The translations under genes and the position numbers were made by a program. Below are positions 1-11,791 of a DNA stretch of 64,000 bases, one piece after another. The notes below the pieces were generated by a model. The model had not been told where the DNA came from. It made no database searches and saw only the letters and a program-made list of their open reading frames with translations. Positions within the stretch are counted from its first letter, which is position 1. Every line of letters starts with the position of its first letter. The DNA is taken from the NCBI RefSeq assembly GCF_000276665.1, contig NW_004955438.1, positions 10,113,635 to 10,177,634 on the forward strand. The letters are read 5' to 3'. The stretch is from Chinchilla lanigera (taxonomy: Eukaryota; Chordata; Mammalia; Rodentia; Chinchillidae).

Positions 1-179
1 GTCCAGGAACAAATGTGTAAATATCATTCGTTGTTTTGGTAATTAAGTTCCTTAAGGTCAAGTCTAAGTGATAAGAATGCTACCTTCATTTTATGAATAA
101 TTCATTTCTGCAGAAGATTTTTATTTATTCAGATTTCATGGAAACGGTATCATCATTTAAGTACACATATCTGTAACTG

Positions 180-300
180 AATGCCAGCTCGGTCCCAATG
201 AGCTAAGTGGGTAATTTGCTTAATCTTTCTGAGCCTTTCTGTCTCCATCTAAAAGATGAATTTAATGATATTTATCTTATACGCTCATAGAGAGACAGGA
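180..300 (+). mobile_element. MIR-like SINE fragment
   Basis: The stretch has the MIR core order: a run about leaving the line of 'gtaatttgcttaatctttctgagcc' type (shortened here), then a 'tctccatctaaaagatgaa' segment. These match the conserved 'cttaacctctctgagcctcagtttcc' portion of MIR only loosely. MIR is an ancient tRNA-derived mammalian SINE and is not active. The copy is diverged and its ends are approximate. Confidence 0.4.
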
Positions 301-639
301 CTTTAAATAAACACATACCTGTAAAATATCCATGAATGGCATAGGATGAATATCTATCATAATTACCATGTCCCAGCCTTGAGTTCAATAAACAACTCAG
401 CTAATCAGGGTATTTTGATTGAGCTAGCATTTTTCTTTAAAAAATATCATGATAAACTATAAATTACCTCAGCAATTAAACAACTAAGAAGTAGATAAAC
501 ACTAACTAGCCTTTTGCTTTTAAAAGTTGGTGGTAAGTACCTAAATAGCCTTGATGATTAAATGAATAAATATACAGACAGGCAGATAAATAAGCGAGCA
601 GGTAGACAAAAACAAAAGGATGTATAACCATATAACTTA

Positions 640-815
640 GCATTTATACTTAACACAATGATAAATGCTTTTCTGTGCATTATCTAGTTTGAACTTTATA
701 ATACCCCAATAAAATACACTAATACTTTATAATCTCCATTTCCTTACTGGAAAAACTTCTTAGACAGATGAAATTACTTGGCCAAAGTCACCAAGGTAAT
801 GAGTGTCAGATTCAG
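640..815 (-). mobile_element. MIR-like SINE fragment, antisense
   Basis: Read on the minus strand this resembles MIR. On the plus strand one sees a 'cattatctagtttgaact' segment, then an 'atctccatttccttactgg' segment and 'ttggccaaagtcaccaagg', in the order expected for an inverted MIR (low-copy count of bases, then gel of 'aagtcacacagctagtaag'). Ancient and non-functional. Boundaries are approximate. Confidence 0.45.
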
Positions 816-1155
816 GTGTGCATATGCACGTAACCAGTGAAGTGGAAGAGTCCTCCCATTCACAAGACCCTTTCAAGCCAACATTGGCCCCAGCAAAGAC
901 TTCGTATGAGATAAGTTCATAAAATTTGTAAAAGTATTACCTCAGCTTTAGCAACACTATACATGCATTTACTCCTGACCAAATACCTTCTAAGACCTTC
1001 CAGGGATAAACTAAAATTGCAACCTTTCAATCTCTCTAACTTTTATGTTTTTCTCTTTAGCATTTATTGTGATCTAATATACATTTTAAAATTTATCTTA
1101 TTTATTGATTGCTTCTTTATTAAAATGGAAGGTATAAGAAGGCTGGCTTTTTAAT

Positions 1156-1258
1156 TTTTTTTTTTTTTTTTTTTTGGTGTTACATCCCAGTACCCACAGT
1201 AGTGCCTAGAACAAACCAGCAATGCAATCAAAATTTTGTGAATGAATAAATGGAGTAA
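1156..1258 (+). mobile_element. Poly(T) tract followed by an L2 3'-end fragment
   Basis: A run of about 20 T (1156-1175) is followed by sequence resembling the L2 LINE 3' terminus: 'cccagtacccacagtagtg', 'cctagaacaaa' and a terminal 'tgtgaatgaataaatgga'. The L2 3' end normally carries a 'tgcctagcacagtgcctggcac' core and ends in repeats of 'tgaatgaa'. The homopolymer is probably unrelated to the L2 fragment. Short and diverged. Confidence 0.4.
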
Positions 1259-3014
1259 ATTGTAATTCCTCAGACTTGGAATTCCAACACCAGAGTCTGT
1301 TCCCTGTACAACATTCTATATCCTCTGTAAGGATGGCAGGCACCTTCCCATCACAGATATCACCCTTCCACTGGGTATATGAGACCAACAGTCAAACTTT
1401 TAAGGCTTTAAATTGTCTCTGATTTAATGATGAATTGGTTTCCATTTAATTGGTGTTTAAGAACTATAAAACAACATTTGAAATCTAGCAGGTACATAAC
1501 AATGAATGAAGTTCAACTGAAAGAGAAAGCTGCTTGCAATAAGGAAGTTACAAATGAAATCAGCATGGTTCCACAAGATGAACATGTTCCCCAAATCCAT
1601 GGCAATCAGAGTCCATGTGAAACCTTGCCCTAAAGACCGGTGTTCTTCTTCATTATCTCCCACCTTAAAATTCCTCCCTCCAGGAGAAGAAGAAAAGGTA
1701 CTTTAGTATAAAATGCCCTTCCTGTGAGTTACTTTTCTGGTTTTAACCTCTTAGGAAAAGTATATCTAATTATACTATATATATATATATATATATATAT
1801 TCATACATAAGAGAAAATGCCTTTGTAAATATCACTCATCTCATAGCTTGAATCCCCTTAGGGACATATACAATATGTTCTGAAGAAATATGAGATCTTT
1901 GTTTACACATTAAAATCCATTTTAAAAGGCAGGATTCCATTGTGAGTCTCCATATTAATAACTTGAATTAATTACCTGTGTCAGAATATTCTGATGAACT
2001 GTATGTTCTCTTAAATATTTTTTTCACAGCAAATTATATGATTTCATATTGTTAGCAGTTAGCAAATATTATGCATTTTTTGCCTTATGATCTATATATT
2101 GAAGATGGGAAACTGTGCTTTTAATAATCACCTGGCAGATATTCCAGGGTAAACAAATATTCAGTCCTGCAGACATCTGAATGGGCACTGTCTCCAAGTT
2201 CATCAAAGGAACTTTGTTTTGAAGGGGAATAAATAGCAAACTCAAGGTGTTTCACTATGAGTGTATTCACAGAATTTTAGATTTTAGTTTCTTCCCTCAG
2301 ATTTTGAGACCCAGAGAAAATAAGTATCTTTTACTGACATTTCACAAGTAGTTCAAGGCAGAAACAAGCCTTCAAATAGTGAGTGTCTCAAACACAACCC
2401 ATATGCACCTCCTCAGATTCCCACCTCCTAAATATTCTGTCGCTTCACTCCCCAGTAATCCTGGCCTTGCGCTGAGAATACTCTGTCTGTCTTCCATTTA
2501 GCCCGTGTACATGGCCAAGGCTAAGCCAACCACTCAGAACTAGCCCCTTCCCTCACTTCTAGGTCTGGAAAGTGACACAGTGCTTGGTTCTGGCATCTCC
2601 AGAGCAGATGCTGATAGGGTCAGATAACTGTGGAACATTAATTCCCTTTGCAGGAAATGTTTGTCCATGAGAAGCCAAAAATAGGAGAAAACTGGGCACA
2701 TAATTTTCATCCTTTCTTCTCTCCTTTGGGTTATTTATGCCTGCATTGCTTAGGTGACCTGCCTGGTGAAATGCCATCTGCCTAGCAGATACCCCTGCTG
2801 ATGGACTGCACCATGTCCTTTTGTGGCTTGTTACGAATTGGTAGCCAGTGTGATAACCCATCTCTGTGCATTACTTAGCACCCTTCCTTGATCATTTCTC
2901 TTCCTCTCAATCCTCACCCTCCCTCTTCGGTTTGCATGTCCTAATTTGCATCACTAATTCCAACCTCAGGTTCTCTTTCCTAGAAAAAAAAATTTTAAAG
3001 GTATTGAGTAGCAC
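1259..3014. other. Unassigned sequence
   Basis: I recognise no gene or named repeat here apart from the TA microsatellite at 1775-1801. Two overlapping frames of 68 codons (1427-1663, opposite strands) and a 100-codon minus frame (2559-2861) have no family features. The segment 2540-2880 looks repeat-like in texture, but I could not name it. Confidence 0.5.
1775..1801. repeat. (TA)n microsatellite
   Basis: An uninterrupted alternation of T and A of about 26 bases, sitting in AT-rich DNA. Likely length-polymorphic between individuals. Confidence 0.9.
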
Positions 3015-3355
3015 TTCAGGCTGAATATTTGTGTCCCCTAAATTCATACCTTAAATTTCTTATATCTAACAAGATGGTATTAGAAGTGGGACCCTTGGGA
3101 GGTGATTAATTATGACAGCAAAATACTAATAAGTAGTATGAGTATCGTTATAAAAAAAAAAGTACAGGGATTCCTTTGTCCCTTCTTTCATGTGAGTTAA
3201 TAGCAAGAAGATGGCCATTTATGAGGTAGAAAACCCCCGTAGGATACATATCTATTAGCATCTGGTCATAAAATTTTCAAGCTCTCCAATTGTGAAAAAT
3301 AAAGTTACAAGCTGTCTGGTGTACTGTATTTTGTTATGGAAGACCTAATAAGACA
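3015..3355 (+). mobile_element. MLT1-like LTR (ERVL-MaLR)
   Basis: The 341-bp segment follows the MLT1 LTR order. It starts with 'gctgaatatttgtgtcccc', then 'gatggtattagaagtggga' and 'cttgggaggtgatta'. It finishes with 'tgtattttgttatggaaga' and 'cctaataagaca', the usual terminal block of this family. There is no internal ERV sequence next to it, so it is a solitary LTR. It is old and substituted throughout. Confidence 0.7.
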
Positions 3356-3757
3356 AGCAGTTTTTTCTTTTACATTTAAAAGTGTTTTCAAAAATAGAAC
3401 CTTTATATCCCTAAACATTTTAAGAAACCTGCTATAAACCCATGTGAAAAGACATATATCAGATTCTCTCCATCTAGAGAGTAATTCTCCCTCTCATAAT
3501 TTAAAACCTGCAAAAAGGCCACCAAAATTGAGGATAAGTGCTCGTAAGTCTCATAAGAAAATGACAACTGGAAAACATCAAGGATTGTACTACTTTACTA
3601 GTAACTCACATCGTTTCTCTAGAAACTAATTTGGGAAAGTGTGAGCTCCAGTCATCTGCTTGTCTTGTCGGTTCTCTGGCAGGATCACCAAAACATGGGG
3701 AGTGAAGTCAAGCTTAACTATGACACTGTAGGATGTTCAGAATGAAGAATCTATTTG
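3356..3757. other. Unassigned sequence
   Basis: No named repeat recognised. A 61-codon plus-strand frame (3444-3629) is rich in K, R, H and S but has no identifiable domain, and no splice or promoter context supports it. It runs up to the assembly gap. Confidence 0.5.
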
Positions 3758-4598
3758 NNNNNNNNNNNNNNNNNNNNNNNNNNNNNNNNNNNNNNNNNNN
3801 NNNNNNNNNNNNNNNNNNNNNNNNNNNNNNNNNNNNNNNNNNNNNNNNNNNNNNNNNNNNNNNNNNNNNNNNNNNNNNNNNNNNNNNNNNNNNNNNNNNN
3901 NNNNNNNNNNNNNNNNNNNNNNNNNNNNNNNNNNNNNNNNNNNNNNNNNNNNNNNNNNNNNNNNNNNNNNNNNNNNNNNNNNNNNNNNNNNNNNNNNNNN
4001 NNNNNNNNNNNNNNNNNNNNNNNNNNNNNNNNNNNNNNNNNNNNNNNNNNNNNNNNNNNNNNNNNNNNNNNNNNNNNNNNNNNNNNNNNNNNNNNNNNNN
4101 NNNNNNNNNNNNNNNNNNNNNNNNNNNNNNNNNNNNNNNNNNNNNNNNNNNNNNNNNNNNNNNNNNNNNNNNNNNNNNNNNNNNNNNNNNNNNNNNNNNN
4201 NNNNNNNNNNNNNNNNNNNNNNNNNNNNNNNNNNNNNNNNNNNNNNNNNNNNNNNNNNNNNNNNNNNNNNNNNNNNNNNNNNNNNNNNNNNNNNNNNNNN
4301 NNNNNNNNNNNNNNNNNNNNNNNNNNNNNNNNNNNNNNNNNNNNNNNNNNNNNNNNNNNNNNNNNNNNNNNNNNNNNNNNNNNNNNNNNNNNNNNNNNNN
4401 NNNNNNNNNNNNNNNNNNNNNNNNNNNNNNNNNNNNNNNNNNNNNNNNNNNNNNNNNNNNNNNNNNNNNNNNNNNNNNNNNNNNNNNNNNNNNNNNNNNN
4501 NNNNNNNNNNNNNNNNNNNNNNNNNNNNNNNNNNNNNNNNNNNNNNNNNNNNNNNNNNNNNNNNNNNNNNNNNNNNNNNNNNNNNNNNNNNNNNNNNN
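3758..4598. other. Assembly gap (841 N)
   Basis: A continuous run of N. Any open frame crossing it is an artefact of translating N. Flanking sequence on both sides is ordinary AT-rich DNA, so the content of the gap cannot be inferred. Confidence 0.99.
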
Positions 4599-7127
4599 AC
4601 TGTGAATTTGTTCTTTTGGAATATGCACACAAAATCTTACTCACAAATTGTGATGTTATAGAGATGGTTCTGACCCTTTAGTACTCACCCATGCATATCA
4701 AGCCACAAGCGCCTTATCTGGGTGATAGTGATTATACAGTTGTCTCAAAAGAGCAGAGGGCTGTTAACCAGAAAAGCTCACACTGTGATAATATACACCA
4801 TCTTTGAAGCCAGTTTTGACCTCAAAGTTGACAGAGCTTTTGGGAAGGAGATTAAAGGAAAGTTAGACTCCTGAAAATAAAGAATAAAGCAACTACACAG
4901 AAGCATCCTCTCAAGTAGAGTTACTTCTAATGTCAAAGATCATGTCTCAGCTTTGGGTAGAGCATTTCAGCTTCCAAGCTGCCATTGCTTCCTTTGTTCT
5001 CCGTAGGGTTACCTCCTTCAATAAGAAAATGTGCCAGTCAAGTTAGGGAAAGAAAGATACAAAATGTCCTTAAGTGAATAAATATTTGGTGTATTTTTTT
5101 TTCCTCTCAAACTATCCTTTGCTGCAACAGAATGTTCTTTTTCCTTGTACATATGTATGGAAGAAAACAATTCCAGTCTGAGAAGCTAAGAGGTACGGAT
5201 AGAGAGTGGAATGTGACTTAACTTTGGTCAAACAGGCAGCTTTCTGTAGCATTTGAATATTGACTCTCTGATAGTGGGCAGAATACAAGGTAGGAAGAGG
5301 TCAAAGTGGCCAAGCCATCAGCTCAGGTGATTGCAGATACAAGAATGGAGCTCTACTTCTCAACTCCCATGTTTTTCATTTTGAGAGTCACTGAGAGCTT
5401 TATTTTCCCAGATCCAGTCTGTCAGTATCCTAATCTCCCCCCCCCCTAAATTTCCCAATAAATCTTCTTGGACCAAAGTTAAGTTGACTGTTTCTTGCAA
5501 CCAAGAACTTTAATTAAAACATCTTTATGATTTTTGCCACAGTGATTGGGATTTCCTCCAGAATAACATAATTTTCATATAGAAAATAGGAGACCAAAGT
5601 TAGACCCATATCGTCAGCTTATAAATGTATCATAACATGGCAAGCCACCCATTTCTGATACCACTCATTTTTACAAAAGTGATGTATTTTCTTCTGAACT
5701 ACCCTGTGGATTTCCTCAAGGATAGGATACAATGAGACTTCAAATGCATTTTATAGTGTGTGATGTCTTTGCAGACGTAGGACACACTGTGGCATTTCAG
5801 TTGATATACATGTCATAAAGAAATTTGCAAAAGGTCCAATACTAGAGTCTGATTTTACTAGTATTTCAGGATGGAGCAGTCATCACAATGGTTGTCAACT
5901 ATGATTTGTATTTGAGAATATTGACAGACAAAATACTCGATTAAACTTGAATTTCAGATAAAAAGCAAAAATTTTTAATGTACATATGTCCTAAACATTG
6001 CATGGAACACACTTAAACTGAAATTCAAATTTAAGCGGCATTCTGTATTTTAATTTCTTAAATTTAGCAATGCTAATTTGAGAGTGTTTGTGTCCAAGAG
6101 TTCAAAGAAAGTGCAGTTAAATGAAAACTACATTATTGCTTCAGGTATGTAAAAGGGCCTGAAGGAATAATTAAATTTGCAAAACCCCTGAACAATCAGG
6201 AAAGTTTCCCTTCTTTGATTAAAATGGAGAAAGTTATACTCTAATAGGTTCACTGGTAAGCTCAATTGGTTCATTTGTAGGAATTATAGGGAGGCACAAG
6301 GGAGCCCATAATCAGGGGGGTAATGAGTTAACCTGGTCTAGAAGCAATAATGGGAGTAATTGAATCAGAAAATGTAAATTTGTTATAACAAAATAATTAA
6401 ATTAATATGTTTATAAATCTTAATTTAAAATGGATAATTTTAAGTTAAGATCATTGGATAAGGTCATTACATTACATTAATCTGTTTGATTCTAACAGAT
6501 TATCAAACTGTCCATCCAAAACTATATACTTATCTACAATCTTGGACAAGGTCATATTTGGCCAAGGAATATGTGAGGAAAAAACATGTTTCACTGCACC
6601 TTTTATTTGCTTCTGGAGATTCAAGAAGTAGAACCATAAGTGTTTCTGTGCTCATTCTTCCATCTTTAAAGAAGACAGAATTCAAATACGTATTAACCAA
6701 TAATGTGCTTTTAAGTGATTTTACCCTCCCTGTGCTTCACTATTCCCAGGTGCTCAGTGTCAGGGATCATAATGCCTATATTTGTTATGCAGACTAAGTA
6801 AACATATATGAGAAAGAGCAAGTGAAACACTGTGTCTGAGACATGAAAGTATATACATCTTCCTTTCCTTCCTCTCTCTTTTTAAACTTTTACTCTTTGT
6901 TATAATTCTCATATAGTTCTACTCAAGAATCTTTTTGGCATTTAGTTAGTAATAAACAACTTGGTTTCACTATTTTAATACCTGGTAAGAACATCATGTT
7001 TTATCCCATAAAATAATAATAAGTGCTATTATCACTTGAATGATGAAAAGTAATAGCTCAATTTTTGTTCAGCTACTGGAGAAATACATAATTAAGTGAA
7101 TTAAGAGAAATCAAGTGAATTAAGAGA
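4599..7127. other. Unassigned AT-rich sequence
   Basis: About 2.5 kb in which I recognise no repeat family or gene. Minor features are a C-run near 5440 and an imperfect 19-bp direct duplication at about 7094-7130. A 103-codon plus-strand frame (6486-6797) has no recognisable domain. This is one of the longer stretches here without obvious transposon sequence. Confidence 0.5.
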
Positions 7128-7273
7128 AATTTACTCCTCACAGTTCTGAAGGCTCAAAAGTTGAAGACAAGTTTCTGGGAGACCTGGCATCTGCTAGTGG
7201 TCCTCCTTCTGCTTTGCAATAGGCCATTTTCTCACAAGACAGAAGATATGGAGAAAAGAAGAAAGCTCCCTCC

Positions 7274-7780
7274 TATTGCCATGATTCAAATATGAAATGT
7301 CAGGGGCTGAGGATGTAGCTCAGCAGCACAGCACCTGCCTGGCAAGTGCAAGGTCATAAGTTCGATTCCTGGTACGGAAAATAAATAAATAAATATGAAG
7401 TGTCCCTCAAAGACTCATATATTGAGGACTTGAGTCCAGCAGGGTCCAAAGATGGATTAATCCGTGGATGAGCTTGTTAACTGAATGCACTAGTGGAATG
7501 TCAAAACTAATTGAAAACAGGATTACATGGGGCTGTAGAAGAGCTGTGTGATCACCAACACCTTCCTCTCTCTCCGGGTCTTGCCTTCTCTTGCTTCTTA
7601 TTCACCACTATGAGACAAGCAGTTTTCCCACCCTGTTCAACTCTCTCATGATATTTCTGCCCTGGAGTCAACTCACTATGGACTGGAACCTCTGAAACTG
7701 TGAATTAAATAAACCTTTTCTCCTTTAAATTGTGTATGTCAAGTGCCGTGTTCTAGCAAGGCAAACCTGACTGATATGTC
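7274..7780 (+). mobile_element. MaLR-type LTR, sense, inserted in the antisense MLT1
   Basis: The element starts near 'tattgccatgattcaaatat' and continues after an ID insertion with 'tgtccctcaaagactcatat'. It ends with 'aactgtgaattaaataaac' (containing the polyadenylation hexamer in 'aataaa' form), then 'ttctagcaaggcaaacctg'. This is the standard MaLR LTR order: the 'tgttatgatttgaat' start, the 'gactggaacctctgaaact' block, AATAAA, then a terminal 'ctgactgataca'-like end. About 418 bp without the ID. No clear 5-bp duplication remains. Confidence 0.65.
7302..7390 (+). mobile_element. ID-type SINE nested in the MaLR LTR
   Basis: A tRNA-derived ID SINE. The body starts 'ggggctgaggatgtagctca', with the Pol III A-box in 'tagctcagcagc' and the B-box in 'ggtcataagttcgattcc'. 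The tail is a short run of 'aaat' repeats. The flanks are 'aaatatgaaatgtc' (7288-7301) and 'aaatatgaagtgtc' (7391-7404), a 14-bp target-site duplication with one mismatch that is also a continuous part of the host LTR. It is the youngest of the three layers here. Confidence 0.88.
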
Positions 7781-7930
7781 CATCTCTTCTTATAAGTGCA
7801 CCAATCCTAATGAGGGTGATTCATTTTCATGAACTAATTACCTCTCAAATCCCATTTCCAGTACCATTACATAGGGGATTAGGCTTTGAGCATATGAGTT
7901 GTAAGAGGGACAGAAATATTCAGTTCATCA

Positions 7931-9149
7931 TAGACTTTATAGGTTCTAAGCATAGGAATACAAAAGGAAATATTTCAGGCCAAAAAAATATGATGCATGC
8001 AACCACTTCATTAGGTAATAATTAGACTGACAATCAATTCTCCATTTCTGCTTAACACCTGATAAAATAAGCTACCAGGCAGGACAGAAACAAAATAGGT
8101 TTTCAACATATGTTAGATTTTCTCTGATGAGCCAGAAATCACTTAGAGTGTGAAACTTGTTTAAAAATTGCTTATAGCCTTTTGTTCATAAAATATGATC
8201 TGAACTGATTGGAAGCATTTTAGCTTTGAAATAAATTGCTTCAAAAAATTATAATTGAAAAAAATAGATAAGCTTTAAATATAAGCAATTGATAGATATA
8301 AATAATAGTGACATCAGTAAATATCACAAAAGAAACAATTCCTGAGTGCTATGACTCCACACAAAACACTTTACAATGGTTATTGTAGATAAACCTTAAA
8401 GTAATCCTGAAAGCTATTTTTTATTATTGGTTTCATTTTTTCAAGCAGGACAATTCCAAAAGATTAGGGAAATGTACCCAAGGTCAAATAGCTATTACAA
8501 AGAAGTACAGGAATTTAACTGAGAGCATCCTCAAGATGAAAGAATTCTCTGTGGGAGTATTTCCAAGAACATGAGTGAACACATAAACATTTTATTGACT
8601 GCTTCCTAGATCCCAACTTATAACACCAATACTGTGAGTCAAGGATGATGAGTTTTCCCCCAAATTTTTATATTAAAGAAATTGACTGTCAGTTCTATAC
8701 CCAAGATCATACAATAGCATAAAGCAGACCTAAAATATGCACTTTAGTTCTCCTATCTTTTCCTATCCCCCATGAGCATAATTGAGTTCACACAAATTCT
8801 CTCAGTGTTGCCTACTTTAAATGGAAGGCCAAGCCAAAAATCTGCCAAGATATACTTTCTCACATTAAAGTAGTAGTATCAAACTGTCTTGATACTTTTA
8901 TTTCTTGATTTTGGTGGGCCGTTTCATTTTACTGTGTGAGCCGCATATGATATTTGCAAAGGATGCGGGAAGGGGAGAGTCTTTGATCAATAAAAGTGAG
9001 GTTGGATAAGGGCCTGACTTCTAAACTCAGCACTTTTAAGAGTCAAGTTCAAACGGGATTCTAAAAATGAGTATGAATCCTAGCATTAAACCGAGGAGAG
9101 AGGCTGAAGCAATGGCATTTTCTTGCTCTACATTGATCATTTGGATTTT
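7931..9149. other. Mostly unassigned, with a MIR-like piece
   Basis: No gene is visible. The only recognisable element is the antisense MIR-like stretch listed at 8340-8530. The rest is AT-rich sequence without a family I can name. Confidence 0.45.
8340..8530 (-). mobile_element. MIR-like SINE, antisense
   Basis: The order 'cactttacaatggttatt', 'aaaccttaaagtaatcctg', 'ggtttcattttttcaagc', 'acccaaggtcaaatagcta' is that of an inverted MIR: the 'ctttacatgtatt', 'aatcctcacaacaaccc', 'cccattttacagatgagg' and 'aaggtcacacagcta' landmarks. Ancient and diverged. Confidence 0.6.
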
Positions 9150-9290
9150 TCTTTGGCTCTGATTCTCAGTGTGTGACCTTGGTCCAGTCACTTAACCTCA
9201 AGGGTCATCAATCCTTTCATCAAATGAAAGAGAAAACCACTACCACTTTCTCCAGGGCTCTTTACTATGATGAAGGAAAAGGTTCTGGGG
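9150..9290 (+). mobile_element. MIR SINE, sense
   Basis: A clear MIR core: 'cagtgtgtgaccttggtcca' runs directly into 'gtcacttaacctcaagggtc' and then 'catcaaatgaaagagaaaac'. These match the MIR landmarks 'tgtgtgaccttgggcaagtc', 'acttaacctctctgggcct' and 'catctgtaaaatggg'. This is the best-preserved MIR in the window. Confidence 0.75.
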
Positions 9291-9591
9291 CTATGATTTT
9301 GGCAGCAGTCATGCTGACATCCTAATTTATTCCTCAAAAAAATCTGTCTTTATTCCTGAAAAATTAGAAAACTAAAATGAGAAAGAAATTTGGCTATTAT
9401 CCCATGCACACATTCCCCTTCTCAAAATATTACTTGATAGAACCAGCCATCTGAGAAATAAAAAAAAAAAAAATTGCTTATAGAGAGTGCCTGGCAATAG
9501 AGAAATAGCAGTGGACAATAAAACTGGTAAAATAAGGAATTTATCTCTGACCCTGACTTCTTTTTAAAGTGCAGTATGCAAGTATCATTGG

Positions 9592-10050
9592 TAGAATTTT
9601 ATGCCCCAAGAAAACCATGATGAAATTGTGAATCCCAATTTCTCAGCATGTGCCTTAATTTGGAAAAATGGTAATTATAGAAGTAATGAAGTTAAAATGA
9701 AGTCATTAGCAGAGCTCAAATCTAACATGACTGGTGTTGTCACAAAAAGGGGACATTTAAAAATAAAGATATTTTTATATGGGGGAAGAAATATGAAAAC
9801 CCAGTGGGAAAAGATGGACATATTAATGGAGTGGTGCACCTGCAAGCTATATCACACCAAGGATAACCTGCACATTCCAGACATTAGAAGAAATGAGGGA
9901 AGATTTTCCTCTAAAATTGTGAGAGAAAGCAAGAATTTTCTGTCACCTTGACCCAGCCTTGTCGTTATTAGGCCTATGAGAAAATTAAGTCTTATTGTTT
10001 GAGCCTCTCATTGTGCTGTACTCTATTATGGCAGCGTACAAAATTATTAG
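9592..10050 (+). mobile_element. MLT1-class LTR (ERVL-MaLR), sense
   Basis: The order fits an old MLT1-class LTR: 'gtagaattttatgcccca', 'tgccttaatttggaaaaatg', 'gaagttaaaatgaagtcat', 'gactggtgttgtcacaaaa', then 'gggacatttaaaaa'. It continues through 'tgcacctgcaagctatatc' and ends with 'tctattatggcagcgtac' and a terminal 'aaaattattagtaca'. A 116-codon plus-strand frame at 9601-9951 lies wholly inside the LTR and is a chance opening, not a gene. About 460 bp, diverged. Confidence 0.65.
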
Positions 10051-10891
10051 TACAAGTATTTCCCAGGTTTCTTTTGTACCAGATTCACCCTAATAGCTGC
10101 ATTCCAAGCCAACAGCTCCCACTTACTGTGATAAGGAATATACGTGCTTATGCACAGACACACGCACATATATGCACACATACGCTCACAACTTTTAGGT
10201 AAGATGTGACTATTCAACTGTGTTGACAGCAGAAGAAACAAGCCTTCTGCTTTATTCCATTTTCAGCGAGCTCTTCTTTCAGAGATTGTGTTTTTTTGTT
10301 GGTGCTAAACAAAAACAAGGGCTGTAAGGGCTACCTCAGGGTTCCTATAAAGAACAAATAAAGCTTCATCTTAAATCCATTGAGAAATTGAACATAGAAA
10401 CCACACCACATTATGAAAATAGAAGCATGTCACTGCAACAAGTAAGCCATACTGTTTGTGCAGCCTTTCATAGGGAAATATACTAAAGATGGGCCTGATG
10501 GTGATAACATGGAGATGCAACAGTATAACAGAAGAATGAGTTACTTACCAAGCCTGGGTAAGCGCCTCTGTTGACCCCTCCTAGTCCCCGTCTTCCTACC
10601 CTCTTCCCTGTACCCCAGCTTTGCACTGTAGCTTGTGATAGTCCAGCTGTTCTTTGTCCTTTTTCATCTGGCACCCAGGACTCCTTGTTAATATTAATTC
10701 ATTGAAGGTCAAAATAGTCTATGTGTGAGGCATTGGATACAGTGAACTAATGGAGAAAAGAGAAGAGTCCAGGAACCCAAACACACAAATATAATCACAA
10801 ATAAAATGCTTTTATGTTCTAGCGATGGACACCATGCTGGAAAATAATGTCAAAAAACAAAACGAGAGACTTAAGTGTTCTGCCTACCAGT
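10051..10891. other. Unassigned sequence
   Basis: No gene or named repeat recognised. A short imperfect CA-rich tract near 10155-10190 ('cacagacacacgcacatat') is the only structure noted. Confidence 0.45.
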
Positions 10892-11265
10892 TGCTATAAT
10901 TTGAACGTGTCACTCCAAAGTTTATGTGTTGGAAGTTTAATACGTAATGCTGCACTCTTAAGAAGTGGAAAATTTAAGAGATTATTACATCAAGAAGTCT
11001 CAGCCCTCATGAATGGATTGATTTCATTATAGTGAAAGTGGGCTATAGATAACAGGTTGAAGTGGGACCTTTCTTTCCTTACACCCACACTCTTGTCCTT
11101 TGTCCTTCCCCCATGGGATTAAGTAACATGAAGACCCTCAGCAAAAGTGGCCCATTAATCTTGGAATTCTCAGCCTCCTTAATTGCACATAACAAATATC
11201 TGTTCTTTACAAATTACCTTGTCTCGCAGGAATTCTGTCATAGAAGCACAGGAGAAACTAAGACA
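10892..11265 (+). mobile_element. MST-like MaLR LTR, sense
   Basis: A 374-bp LTR starting with 'tgctataatttgaacgtgt', then 'ttatgtgttggaagtttaa'. In the middle are 'cagccctcatgaatggatt' and 'tttcattatagtgaaagtg', two diagnostic blocks of the MST group. It ends with 'aattaccttgtctcgcagg' and 'ggagaaactaagaca'. TG...CA termini are intact. I see no adjoining internal region, so it is a solitary LTR. Confidence 0.72.
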
Positions 11266-11791
11266 ACTGCTAACTGCATCATCTGATGTGTGCCTTACCG
11301 TAACAACTACCTTCCCCAATATAAAGACAAGTGTACATACACTGAGAGGTTGACTCCTTCCAGCCCAAATGGAGTGCGCAGTTAGGAATTAATCATACAG
11401 TCTCCCTCAGGTTCTGTTGCTTGTTTAAGGCATGGAGGCAGAAGAAGGGAAACACCCAATCTGTTAATCAGTCAAGGCTAAGTTTATGGGATTTACTGCA
11501 GGAATGGAGACTACTTCCTTAGGGCCAAGGAACAAGTGAGACAGTATATTTAGAGAATGGCGCAGATTGAATAATTTCAACTGGGGTTTGCAAGTCGGAA
11601 ATTATGACACAAGAGTTTTGGAGTGGTGGAAACCTGAATGTGAAGGCCTGGAAGTGAGTTTTGATGAAAAAGCTATTAAGGTTGACAAGAAAGCTGTTTT
11701 AGTCAGCTATTAATATAATCATTTGAAAGAAATTATCTTCCAGGAATTAAATTATTGTTGCTTGTTCTCATTATTATTCAGTTTTAGGGAC
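11266..11791. other. Unassigned sequence
   Basis: About 525 bp between two LTRs. No gene or repeat family recognised. Confidence 0.45.

Larger units (their letters stand above)
7128..7930 (-). mobile_element. MLT1-like LTR, antisense, interrupted
   Basis: Two parts of one antisense MLT1-like LTR flank a younger insertion. The left part (about 7128-7273) begins with 'actcctcacagttctgaagg', the usual 'ctcacagttctggaggc' landmark of inverted MLT1. The right part (about 7781-7930) resumes with 'ctcttcttataagtgcacc', 'tgaactaattacctctcaa' and 'ggggattaggctttgagcat', again in the correct order. Together they form an almost complete inverted LTR split by a MaLR LTR at 7274-7780. Boundaries are good to about 10 bases. 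Confidence 0.65.

Noticed and set aside
2559..2861. 100-codon minus-strand frame
   Set aside because: No family resemblance. The underlying sequence looks like an old unnamed repeat.
3714..4681. Five long open frames of about 290-308 codons on both strands
   Set aside because: They consist almost wholly of translated N from the assembly gap.
6486..6797. 103-codon plus-strand frame
   Set aside because: No recognisable domain, no splice or promoter context, and length within what AT-rich DNA of this size gives by chance.
9601..9951. 116-codon plus-strand frame
   Set aside because: It lies wholly inside an MLT1-class LTR, which does not encode protein.
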